Part shown: positions 23,752-33,380 of the stretch, piece by piece | How positions within the stretch are numbered: the stretch's first letter is position 1 | How the letters are laid out: every line of letters starts with the position of its first letter | Origin: Aegilops tauschii subsp. strangulata | Taxonomy: Eukaryota > Streptophyta > Magnoliopsida > Poales > Poaceae | DNA length: 64,000 nt | NCBI RefSeq assembly: GCF_002575655.3 | Contig: NC_053036.3 | Span: forward strand, 163,036,627 to 163,100,626 | Reading direction: 5' to 3' | The notes under the pieces: generated by a model | What the model saw: only the letters and a program-made list of their open reading frames with translations | Database searches by the model: none | Told to the model about the DNA's origin: nothing | Made by a program: the position numbers and the translations under genes

Positions 23752-24861
23752 GTTTTAAACCTATTTCTTTAACTGGATTGCTGTTCTAACTTCTTGCTCT
23801 ATGTTGATTTCAGTTTCAGTTGTATAAACAGTTATGTTCTCATGTGATGCACATTACAAGTGTTGCCAATGTTGTGTAGTTTCTCACATTTATATTCTGT
23901 CTATGCCTGCTGTGTCTTAAAAATATATGAGTTGAACTGTGTCTCTATCTTGATTTGGCAACATAAACTAGAATGATATGGACAATACAGTGACCATAGT
24001 ACACAGATGTATGTTTTTTCATGTTGTTATCCTGTATACCTTACTACTGAACCGGTTACCAAAATGACTTTTGTATATTTGTCGGAGTAATTGGCCACGG
24101 GTATCCCGAAGACGGCAAGACAATATTTCAAGACATCAGGGCTAGCAAAGCCCCTCAGTCCGACTGCCCGGCTGCTCCTGCCGGCTCCCCGTCCGACTGC
24201 TCTGCCTGGCCGGCTGCCGGCTGTCCACTGCACCAACTAGCCGGCTGCCGGCTTCAGCCCGACTCGACACCGACGAGACGGTTGTACCCGAGCACTATTC
24301 ACGTGTCACCCCAGCCATCATGTATAGTGTCACTTGTCCCCTGGCACTATTTATGAAGTGACCCAGGGGATAAGCATGACACCCCACCATGCCTTGCCCA
24401 TGCCACCACTTAGCTTACTTCCTAAGCTAGTCATGCCTATATATATGGGCACACATCCATCCATCCAAGGGGGATGGACTCACTCTCACACACACTCACG
24501 CATGAGCACCCACATGCTCACGACCATGAGCATGGCCGGCCACTAACATGCCCCATACGCATGCATATACCAGATCAGATGCACTTGGCACTGATCTCAG
24601 ATACAGCTCCAGGAGCAACTCTGTACCAGATATACTACATATACGCAGACATGCAGGAGTAGGGGTATTATCTCTCCGGAGAGCCCCGAACCTGGGTAAA
24701 CTAGCGCGTGCTACTCGCATACCCGCTCCCGGGCCTATCAGCAGCAGTCTTGCCCTCACACTAAGCCCTTGTGGCATCTGTCGACTCGCAAGCCCCCCGT
24801 GAGAATACCACGACAATATTACATGCTAAACCTGTGATGTGTCTGCTTGTTTCTCTTGTAG
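23752..24861 (+). other. Intron(s) of the CACTA gene, containing a solo LTR
   Basis: AT-rich sequence between a donor near 23751 and the acceptor TTTCTCTTGTAG ending at 24861. About 370 bp remain once the 736-bp LTR at 24080-24815 is removed. Nothing else is seen. Confidence 0.5.
24080..24815. mobile_element. 736-bp solo LTR of an unidentified LTR retrotransposon
   Basis: It begins TGTCGGAGTAATTGG and ends ACCACGACA, with TGTCG/CGACA inverted ends, and is flanked by a perfect ATATT duplication (24075-24079 and 24816-24820). A TATA box (TATATATATG) at 24438-24447 suggests plus orientation. The GC-rich, CCGGCTGCC-repeating middle (24160-24260) differs from the host intron. There is no internal region, primer site or ORF. 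I cannot name the family. Confidence 0.9.
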
Positions 24862-25422
24862 TATGCGAACAAAATATTGGAGAAGAGCACCCCACTATGC
24901 AATGGTAGAGAAAGTAATGCAGATAAGGTTCAAGATAGTGAGACAACCCTGTTGGTCTCCAAGAAAGGTGATAAAAACGATCTTGTAGACAGTGAGAAAA
25001 CCCCACAGTCCTGCGTTGATGTAGTGTTCGAGTTACTGGCCAGTACCGCTAGCACAAGCTCTTCGAACTCGCTGCCTGAATTAGTTCGGCTTCTTCAGTC
25101 TCAGCTACAAGCTGAAAGGCATCAGTTAGCTGTGCTACGGCAAGAAGCCGAAGGACTGAGGAAGTCCCTGCAGAATTCAGATGCATACTTTCTTGTGCAA
25201 CAGCAAGTGCTGGAGGATTTAAGCGCCAAACAAGAGAAAGTTAATAAGCTTGCTAAGCATCTTAGCATTATGGGTACCCAGGGATATTGTTTCTTGAGCT
25301 CTTCTGAAGTGGTTTCAGTTCTGGACTTGTTTTGCTGCGGCGTTTATTTGCACTGGTCACCAACTTTGACAACCAGTGTATATGATATGCTGCTTTGTTC
25401 CCTATATTTGCACTGGTGGTGA
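24862..25422 (+). CDS. CACTA gene last exon (C-terminal coiled coil)
   Basis: After the acceptor at 24861 an open frame starts YANKILEKSTPLCNGRESN. The middle (about 25080-25270) is strongly heptad-like: LPELVRLLQSQLQAERHQLA, LRQEAEGLRKSLQ, VLEDLSAKQEKVNKLAKHL. This predicts a coiled coil for dimer formation. The frame stops at 25420-25422. I recognise this ending from proteins predicted within wheat CACTA elements. A TNPA-like DNA-binding helper role is plausible but inferred. Exons upstream are interrupted by insertions, so the gene is unlikely to give a full product. Confidence 0.65.
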   Translation, partial: YANKILEKSTPLCNGRESNADKVQDSETTLLVSKKGDKNDLVDSEKTPQSCVDVVFELLASTASTSSSNSLPELVRLLQSQLQAERHQLAVLRQEAEGLRKSLQNSDAYFLVQQQVLEDLSAKQEKVNKLAKHLSIMGTQGYCFLSSSEVVSVLDLFCCGVYLHWSPTLTTSVYDMLLCSLYLHWW

Positions 25423-25604
25423 ACTTTGATGCCCAGTGGATGTAATATGTGTATTAGCCGTGATAGCCTAGCGTAAGTTGCTTTCTTATTTATTTCCTTG
25501 TTGTCTTGTTTATTTGTTTGCTTGTAGTCAGTGCAGTTCTTTTTCCGCGGTTTGCTAGTGGCCGTAATAACCTATTTTTTTAAACTAGGCCACAATAACC
25601 ATGG
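25423..25604. other. 3' untranslated region of the CACTA gene
   Basis: T-rich sequence between the stop codon and the 27-bp array. No clear polyadenylation signal and nothing else is seen. Confidence 0.4.
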
Positions 25605-25627
25605 GCTACATATTTACTTTAGTTACC

Positions 25628-25789
25628 ATGGGCCTCCTACGGGCCGTAGAAACAATGGGCCTCCTACGGGCCGTAGAAACAATGGGCCTCCTACGAGCCG
25701 TAGAAACAATGGGCCATCTAAGGGCCCTAGAAACAATGGGCCTTCTACGGGCCGTAGCATCAATGGGCCTACTACGGGTCGTATGATCG
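25628..25789. repeat. 27-bp tandem repeat, six copies (CACTA subterminal)
   Basis: The unit ATGGGCCTCCTACGGGCCGT plus 7 bases starts at 25628, 25655, 25682, 25709, 25736 and 25763, an exact 27-bp period with a few substitutions. It introduces the GGCC-rich subterminal region. Confidence 0.95.
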
Positions 25790-26660
25790 ATCTGCCAAAC
25801 ATGGGCCAATAACAAACCGCATTATGGGTCGTAAACGGGCTAGATTTGGAATCGTCCGTTCATGGGCCGACAATAACGGGTCGTCGTTAATCGGCCGTAT
25901 TTGATGACGCTATGAAAACGGCCCAACGGATTAACGGGCCGATTGTAACCACGTGATGAATTTGGCCCACAAGCAGAAAAGGTCATTAAACGGCCGTAAG
26001 TAACCAAATGATGGAAATGAGCCCAAGAATAAATGGGCCTTGAGAAGGCCGAAAGATAACACGGGTTGGAAACGGCCCAATGGAATAATGGGCCGTTAAT
26101 GGGTATAAAGCGGTACACTGTTCATTGCGGGCCAGATTCACCACGGGCCGTTAATGGGCCAAGAGTTACAAATGGCCTCGTATGGGCCGAAAGACATCAT
26201 GGGCCATACATGGGTCGGAAGTTACAACGGGCTGGAATCAGATTGGACGGCCCAGATGAAGCTACTGGCTTAATTCCGATAGGCCGTAACGGGCCGTGAG
26301 TTAGCGGGTCGTAAATGGGCTATATACGAACAGGCCGTTAAGAGGCTTTCCGTGGGCCGAACCGTTACCTTTTGACCAATTCAAACGGGCTGGCCTTTTC
26401 ACCGGAATGGGCCTCTGTTGGGTCGTCCCACGTGTCGTAGGCGCCTCCTGTCCAATGAATGGATGACGTCTGTCCCAACGGTGAGCCAACACGTGTTTCC
26501 TCCGGCCAATGAGAATTTTACACGGGGAAAATCCTCATTGGTCTGGGCTGTTAGCTGGTTATCGGATCCAAAACCGGACCCGATAGCTTAACGGCGACCC
26601 GTTACGGTGGATGCCACATGTCGGTCACCCTTGACGAAAGCACTTCCATGACGCGGCATT
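25790..26660. repeat. CACTA subterminal repeat region
   Basis: Dozens of short GGGCCGT, CGGCCC and ATGGGCC motifs lie in both orientations, spaced 10-40 bp. By analogy with En/Spm, where TNPA binds repeated 12-bp motifs near each end, this is likely the transposase or helper binding region. The motif assignment is inference. Confidence 0.75.
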
Positions 26661-26846
26661 TGACGTCATGGAAGTGGACACTTCCGTGATGATAATTTTG
26701 GTAATGTCATGGAATACTTTTACGACAGCACAGGTATAACTATCTTGATTATGTCACAAAATCGTCATGGACGTACATGCATGACAGAAAACGTGACCTA
26801 GTGTGACAAACATGTATCATCACGGAAGTGTATTTTTTTTGTAGTG
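26661..26846. other. CACTA right terminus
   Basis: The last 190 bp contain nested copies of TTCCGTGATGAT, CACGGAAGTG and ATGGAAGTG-like motifs in both orientations, and the end reads TTTTTTTTGTAGTG. It is followed by TAA, a candidate for the 3-bp duplication. The left end is out of view, so this cannot be confirmed. Confidence 0.9.
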
Positions 26847-26849
26847 TAA

Positions 26850-28442
26850 TGATGATGATATTGAAACTTCAGATCAAGTTACTGCTGGACCTCGTAGGTC
26901 GAATAGAGCACGTTCCGCACGAGAGTGGTATGGTAATCCTGTTCTGGAAGTCATGTTACTAGACCATGATGAACCTACGAACTATGAAGAAGTTATGATG
27001 AGCCCAGATTCTGATAAATGGCTTGAGGCCATGAAATCTGAGATAGGATCCATGTATGAGAACAAAGTGTGGACTTTGGTGGACTTGCCCGATGATCGGT
27101 GAGCCATAGAGAATAAATGGATCTTCAAGAAGAAGACTGGCGCTGATGGTAATGTTGGTGTCTACAAAGCTCGACTTGTCGCAATAGGTTTTCGACAAGT
27201 TCATGGAGTTGACTATGATGAGACTTTCTCACCCGTACCGATGCTTAAGTCTGTCCGAATCATGTTAGCAATTGCCGCATTTTATGATTATGAAATCTGG
27301 CAAATGGACGTCAAAACTGCATTCCTTAATGGATTCCTTAAAGAAGAGTTGTATATGATGCAACCAGAAGGTTTTGTCGATCCTAAAGGTGCTAACAAAG
27401 TGCGCAAGCTCCAGGGATCCATCTATGGACTGGTGCAAGCATCTCAGAGTTGGAATATACGCTTTGATGAGGTGATCAAAGCATATGGTTTTATATAGAC
27501 TTTTGGAGAAGCCTGTATTTACAAGAAAGTGAGTGGGAGCTCTTTAGCATTTCTAATATTATATGTGGATGACATATTGTTGATTGGAAATGACGTAGAA
27601 TTTCTGGATAGCATAAAAGGATAGTTGAATAAAAGTTTTCGAATGAAAGACCTCGGTGATGCTGCTTGTATATTGGGCATCAAGATCTATAGAGATAGAT
27701 AAAGACGCTTAATAGGACTTTCACAAAGCACATACCTTGATAAAGTTTTGAAGAAATTCAAAATGGATCAGTCAAAGAAAGGGTTCTTGCATGTGTTACA
27801 AGGTGTGAAGTTGAGTCAGACTCAATGCCCGACGACTGCAGAAGATAGAGAGAAAATGAAAGTCATTCCCTATGCCTCAGCCATAGGTTCTATCATGTAT
27901 GCTATGTTGTGTACCAGACCAAGGATATGTTTCTCGTTTATGGAGGTGAAAAAGAGCTCGTCGTAAATGGTTACGTCGATGATAGCTTTGACACTGATCC
28001 GAAAGACTCTAAGTCACAAACCGAATACATATTTATATTGAATGCGGGAGCTGTCAGTTGGTGCAGTTCCAAGCAAAGCGTCGTGGCGGGATCTATGTGT
28101 GAAGTAGAGTACATAGCTGCTTCGGAAGCAGCAAATGAAGGAGTTTGGATGAAGGAGTTCATATCCAATATAGGTGTAATACCTAGTGCATCGGGTCCAA
28201 TGAAAATCTTTTGTGACAATACTGGAGCAATTGCCTTAGCGCAGGAATCCAGATTTCACAAAAGAACCAAACACATCAAGAGACGCTTCAACTCCATCCG
28301 TGATCAAGTCAAGGAGGGAGACATAGAGATTTGCAAAATACATACAGATTTGAATATAGCAGATCCCTTGACTAAGCCTCTTCCACAAGAAAAACATGAT
28401 CAGCACCAAGACTCCATGGGTGTTAGAATCATTACAATGTAA
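26850..28442 (+). pseudogene. Copia reverse transcriptase and RNase H, broken
   Basis: Starting at the linker before RT (RRSNRARSAREWYGNP), the frame gives the RT fingers (EAMKSEIGSMYENKVW), palm (WQMDVKTAFLNGFL) and the catalytic Y-V-D-D (LILYVDDILLIGNDVEF, near 27560). RNase H follows (AGAVSWCSSKQSVVAGS, FHKRTKHIKRRFNSI, IHTDLNIADPLTKPLP). Stops lie at 27100 (TGA), 27496 (TAG), 27622 (TAG) and 27700 (TAA). Near 27918-27924 the segment normally linking CTRP to TKDMFLVYGG is missing and the frame shifts. The end (VRIITM) is at the expected place just before the polypurine tract. The enzyme would make DNA from element RNA; this copy cannot. Confidence 0.95.
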
Positions 28443-28464
28443 TCTAGATTATTGACTCTAGTGC

Positions 28465-28475
28465 AAGTGGGAGAC
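28465..28475 (+). other. Copia polypurine tract
   Basis: AAGTGGGAGAC lies directly before the LTR start TGAAGGAGTGCC, identical to the Angela tract at 3256. Confidence 0.9.
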
Positions 28476-31400
28476 TGAAGGAGTGCCCTAGAGGCCATAA
28501 TAAAGTTGTTATTTTATATTTCCTTGTTCATGGTAAATGTTTATTATTCATGCTAGAATTCTATTGATCGGAAACCTAATACATGTGTGAATACATAGAC
28601 AAACACTGCGTCCCTAGTGAGCCTCTATTTGACTAGCTCGTTGATCAAAGACAGTTAAGGTTTCCTAACCATGGACATGAGTTGTCATTTGATAACGGGA
28701 TCACATCATTAGGAGAATGATGTGATGGACAAGACCCAACCGTTAGCTTAGCATATTGATCGTTTAGTTTTATTGCTATTGCTTTCTTCATGTCAAATAC
28801 ATATTCCTTTGACTGTAAGATTATGCAACTCCGAGATACGGAGGAATACCTTGTGTGCTATCAAACGTCACAACGTAACTGGGTGATTATAAAGATGCTC
28901 TATAGGTATCTCCAAAGGGGTCTGTTGGGTTGGCATAGAACGAGATTAGGATTTGTCACTCCGAGTATCGGAGAGGTATCTCTGGGCCCTCTCGGTAATG
29001 CACATCATAAGAAGCCTTGCAAGAAAAGTGACTAATGAGTTAGTTTCAGGATGATGTATTACAGAACGAGTAAAGAGACTTGCCAGTAACGAGATTGAAC
29101 TAGGTATGTAGATACCGACGATCGAATCTCGGGCAAGTAACATACCGATAGATAAAATGAATAACGTATGTTGTCATAACGGTTCGACCGATAAAGATCT
29201 TCGTAGAATATGCAGGAGCCAATATGAGCATCCAGGTTCCACTATTGGTTATTGATCGGAGAGGTGTCTCAGTCATGTCTACATAGTTCTCGAACCCGTA
29301 GGGTCCGCATGCTTAATGTTCGATGATGATATTGTATTATATGAGTTATGTGTTTTGGTGACCGAATGTTGTTCAGAGTCCCGGATGAGATCACGGACAT
29401 GACGAGGAGTCTCGAAATGGTTGATAGGTAAAGATTAATATATAGGACGATAGTATTCGGACACCGGAAGTGTTCCGGAGTGTATCGGGTATTTATCAGA
29501 GTACCGGAGGGGTTACCGGAACCCCCGGGAGAGGTATATGGGCCATATGGGCCATAAGAGGGGAGCAAACCAAGCCACAAGGGGTGACCGCCCCCCATGG
29601 CATGTGGACGAATTGGAGAAGGAAAGGGGGGTTCGGTCCCCCTTCCTTTCTCTCTTCTCCCTTCCCTTTTTTCCCTTTCTTCCCTTTCTTCGAAACCCCA
29701 AGTAGGGTTCGGATCCTACTTGGGGCGCCCCCTGGCTGCCTCTTGCTACCTCTTGAGCACTGCGTTAGTTTTCCCTTGAAGAGGAAAGGGTGATGCAGCA
29801 AAGTAGCGTAAGTATTTCCCTCAGTTTTTGAGAACCAAGGTATCAATCCAGTAGGAGGCCACGCACGAGTCCCTCGGACCTACACAAACAAATAAATCCT
29901 CGCAACCAACGCGATAATGGGTTGTCAATCCCTACACGGTCACTTACGAGAGTGAGATCTGATAGATATGATAAGATAATATTTTTGGTATTTTTAAGTA
30001 AAATAGAAGCAAAATAAAAGGCAACGGAAATAACTTGTTGACGGGAGATTAATATGATGGAAAATAGACCCGGGGGCCATAGGTTTCACTGGTGGCTTCT
30101 CTCAAGAGCATAAGTATTACGGTGGGTGAACAAATTACCGTTGAGCAATTGACAGAATTGAGCATAGTTATGAAAATATCTAGGTATGATCAAGTATATA
30201 GGCATCACGTCCGAGACAAGTAGACCGACTCCTGCCTGCATCTACTACTATTACTCCACACATCGACCGCTATCCAGCATGCATCTAGAGTATTAAGTTC
30301 ATAAGAACAGAGTAACGCTTTAAGCAAGATGACATGATGTAGAGGGATAAACTCATGCAATATGATATAAACCCCATCTTGTTATCCTCGATGGCAACAA
30401 TACAATACGTGCCTTGCTGCCCCTACTGTCACTGGGAAAGGACACCGCAAGATTGAACCCAAAGCTAAGCACTTCTCCAATTGCAAGAAAGATCAATCTA
30501 GTAGGCCAAACCAAATTGATAATTCGAAGAGACTTGCAAAGATAACCAATCATACATAAAAGAATTCAGAGAAGATTCAAATATTGTTCATAGATAAACT
30601 TGAACATAAACCCACAATTCATCGGTCTCAACAAACACACCGCAAAACAAGATTACATCGAATAGATCTCCGCGAGAGAGGGGGAGAACATTGTATTGAG
30701 ATCCAAAAAGAGAGAAGAAGCCATCTAGCTAATAACTATGGACCCGAAGGTCTGAGGTAAACTACTCACACATCATAGGAGAGGCTATGGTGTTGATGTA
30801 GAAGCCCTCCGTGATCGATGCCCCCTCCGGCGGAGCTCCGGAACAGGCCCCAAGATGGGATCTCATGGGTACAGAAGGTTGCGGCGGTGGAATTAGGTTT
30901 TTGGCTCCGTATCTGGTAGTTTGGGGGTACGTAGGTATATATAGGAGGAAGGAGTACGTCGGTGGAGCAACAGGGGGCCCATGAGGGTGGAGGGCGCGCC
31001 CTGGGGGGGTAGGCGCGCCCCCCTACCTCGTGCCCTCCTGGTTGATGTCTTGACGTAGGGTCCAAGTCCTCTGGATCACGTTCGTTCCGAAAATCACGTT
31101 CCCGAAGGTTTCATTCCGTTTGGACTCCGTTTGATATTCTTTTTCTGTGAAACTCTGAAATAGGCAAAAAATAGCAATTCTGGGCTGGGCCTCCGGTTAA
31201 TAGGTTAGTCTCAAAAACAATATAGAAGTGTATAATAAAGTCCAAAAATGTCCAAAACAGAATATAATATAGCATGGAACAATCAAAAATTATAGATATG
31301 TTGGAGACGTATCACCTCTCCTCCCCTCCCACCTATATATATGTGGGGAAGGGGGCGCCCAGAACACACAACATCAATTGTTAGCCGTGTGCGGCGCCCC

Positions 31401-31775
31401 CCTCCATAGTTTACACCCTTGGTAATATTCTCGCGGTGCTTAGGCGAAGCCCTTCGAGGATCACATCACCATCACCGTCACCACGACGTCGTGCTGACGG
31501 GACTCATCTACTACCTCGACACCTTGTTGGATCAGGAAGGCGAGGGACGTCACCAAGTTGAACGTGTGCAGAACTCGGAGGTGCCGTACATTCGGTACTC
31601 GATCGGTGGAGCGCGAAGAAAGTTCGACTACATCATCTGTGTTGTGAAATGCTTCCGCTTACGGTATACGAGGGTATGTAGACACACACACTCTCTCGTT
31701 GCTATGCATCTCCATAGATAGATCATTGCGTGTCCATAGAAATTCTTTTTGTTTTCCATGCAACGTTTCCCAACA
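28476..31775 (+). repeat. Copia 3' LTR, split by a gypsy solo LTR
   Basis: It starts TGAAGGAGTGCCC at 28476 and ends CCCAACA at 31775. The gypsy solo LTR and its duplication (29744-31319) interrupt it. A TATA box (CCTATATATATG) is at 31332-31343. The polypyrimidine stretch near 29650-29700 is low complexity. Confidence 0.9.
29744..31314 (-). mobile_element. Solo LTR of gypsy family A inside the copia LTR
   Basis: 1571 bp on the minus strand, from TGATACGTCTCC (right end, 31314) to GAGGTAGCA (left end, 29744). A perfect CCTCT duplication flanks it (29739-29743 and 31315-31319). The TATA box is intact on the minus strand at 30934-30945. No internal sequence remains, so it arose by LTR-LTR recombination. 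Confidence 0.97.
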
Positions 31776-33380
31776 GAGGCTAGGCCGAGTGGCTCCGAAG
31801 AAGGGCGAGGCGGTATCCCTTCCTCGAGGTGACACCTCCGCCTTGCCTTTCGTTGCTGCCGCGCCGAGGCCAGTTGTCGTGCGCCCCGCCGATCCTCAGG
31901 GCGCGACAAAGCCCACGCCCTGGAAGATTGGGGGCGCCCTGGCCCCGGCTAGGAAAAGGGCGCACAGCGCCGCTGACGAGTAAGTATCTTGCCTTGTTTT
32001 CGTTTACCATCCTTGATGTCGTGCCCACAATGCTCCCCTCCTGGCAACCAGGATGGAGACCATGGTGAAGAAGAGGAAGGGGGATCCGGGACCCCTGAGG
32101 CCACACCAGCCGCCACGGCCGCGGTGACCCTGGCGCAGACGGAGGAGATCGCCTCGTACTCCCCCATGAAGGAGCGGGCCCCTCAGAGCACGGTGGTGGA
32201 GCCTTAGGAGAAGGCTGCCTCCATTGGCCAGCAGGCTCTGGAGCCACCCGTCCCCGTCGCACCTGTGGGCGGTTCAGGGGCTCCAGAGCCCCCAGCTGCC
32301 CTTGCTGTGGCGGCGGCGCCGGTGCCGCCTCCTCCCTAGGCCCTTGTGTTGGTGGATTGCGGCCCCCTCGTCAGGCCCAGGGCTCTGGAGGAAGCCTACA
32401 CCATGCTGGACCAGCTCCAAACCGATCTCTAGGACGCCGACAGGTGCATGGCGACGAGGCGCATGGGCCTGATCTCGGGGTGGCTCTTGGCTGACGCGTC
32501 TGTCAGGACGGCCTGGGGCCGGGCCGAAGCTGCCGCCACAGAGAGCAGGAAGGAGGCCGGCGAGGCAATGACGACTCGTGACGCGGCGTTGGCTGACGCG
32601 GCGTCCGCCAAGGAGCGTTGCAACACGGCGGAAGCCGAGCTGAAGGCCCTCCGCGAGGAGTAGGCTGCCCACACTCGTCGGCTCCAAGAACGAGAGGAGC
32701 TCAAGGCGCGGGAGGAGGCGCTCGCCGACCGCGACGTCAAGCTGGCCCAGGCGACCAAGGGGCAAGCTATGGAGAGGGACCGCCTAGGCAAGCTGAAGGA
32801 GGAGTTGGACAGGGCCCAGGCGTCCCATGCCTAGCTTGTCTCTGAGGAGACGGCCCGGCTGGAGGCTAGGAGAAGACCCTCGCTGCCGTCGAGAAGGCGG
32901 CAGCTGCGGGGCGCGAAGCCTTCATCTCCCTCGAGCTGAGGTCCCGCACGGTGCTGCACTCCCTTTACGGGGGAGGGTACGAGAAGCTGCTGGCGACTCC
33001 GGAGGATGGCCTTGCTGGGCTTCTCCCCAAGCTCGCTGAGGCGCTTGAGGGCATCGTCGCAGGGGTGGACTCCATGGTGGAGGGGGGGGTGTCGCGCGCT
33101 CTTCACCGCGGCGGCGACGCGTGCCTTTAGCCACCTCCACCTCCGGGACTCAAGCTTCGACCTTAGTGCACTGATCGAGTCGGTGGCTTCTGAGTCCCGC
33201 AACGCTACCGCCGAGGCCGTGAAGAAGCAGGTGGAAGCCCTACTGGAGAAGTTCCTCTGCATCCCCGACTCCGCGGCTGTGGTGACCGGAGTCGATGGCG
33301 AAGATGGAGGCGTCATCAACGATGGGCTCCCCAATGTGGGCGACAGCGGCAACCAAGGCGACGGCGGTGCTTCCTCCTAG
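31776..33380 (+). pseudogene. GC-rich coiled-coil ORF of a gypsy (Tat-like?) element
   Basis: The first piece (to 31979, ending RKRAHSAADE) is followed by a probable 72-bp intron (GTAAGT at 31980, CAG at 32051). The main frame from about 32060 gives TPEATPAATAAVTLAQTEEI, WGRAEAAATESRKEAGEAMT and ALREE, a long Ala/Glu/Arg coiled coil. It continues past TAG codons at about 32205, 32337, 32430, 32662 and 32832, shifts frame near 32870, and shifts back near the poly-G run at 33085. The end (LIESVASESRNATAEAVKKQ, VEALLEKF) closes at 33380. I recognise this as the unclassified plant gypsy-associated protein. It lies antisense to the gag-protease at 47430-49240, as the extra ORF does in some Tat-lineage elements. 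Its role is not established. Confidence 0.7.

Larger units (their letters stand above)
1..26846 (+). mobile_element. CACTA (En/Spm, Caspar-like) DNA transposon, right-hand part
   Basis: The right end at 26846 reads ...TTTTTTTTGTAGTG, the reverse complement of the CACTACAAAAA terminus that defines the superfamily. Inside it lie dense subterminal GGCCC/GGGCC repeats, a 27-bp tandem array, an intron-rich gene on the plus strand, and a 497-bp tandem array at the far left. Without its nested insertions the visible part is about 9.5 kb. The left end and the transposase gene are outside the window. The family name rests on my recognition of the terminal and subterminal sequence, not on a search. Angela (1516-10177), a gypsy locus (12713-22380) and a 736-bp solo LTR (24080-24815) inserted later. 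That 1-1515 and 10178-12712 belong to the same element is inferred from the exons running on across the insertions. Confidence 0.8.
26847..31775 (+). mobile_element. Ty1-copia retrotransposon, 3' half with 3' LTR
   Basis: The pol gene enters directly after the CACTA end, so CACTA probably inserted into this copia and its 5' half should lie beyond the left window edge. RT and RNase H are recognisable (26850-28442), followed by the polypurine tract and a 3' LTR (28476-31775) that contains a gypsy solo LTR. Without that insert the LTR is about 1.72 kb, close to Angela in length and partly in sequence (GCCCTAGAGGC, then GTTGATCA, ATTAGGAGAATGATG). Confidence 0.9.

Noticed and set aside
25628..25789. 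Regular 27-bp repeats that could suggest a CRISPR array
   Set aside because: The units are directly adjacent with no unique spacers, and the context is a plant CACTA transposon end.
25606..25815. 69-codon Arg/Pro repeat protein on the minus strand
   Set aside because: It is a direct translation of the 27-bp array, whose period is a multiple of three.
26847..26849. TAA as a proven 3-bp CACTA duplication
   Set aside because: The left end of the CACTA element is outside the window, so the partner cannot be seen.
29640..29700. C/T-rich stretch as a regulatory polypyrimidine tract
   Set aside because: It is a low-complexity part of the copia LTR, without a recognisable signal.
32274..32791. Minus-strand frames of 120-163 codons opposite the coiled-coil ORF
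   Set aside because: The plus strand shows the recognisable family sequence through all its stops. The minus frames arise from GC-rich third positions.
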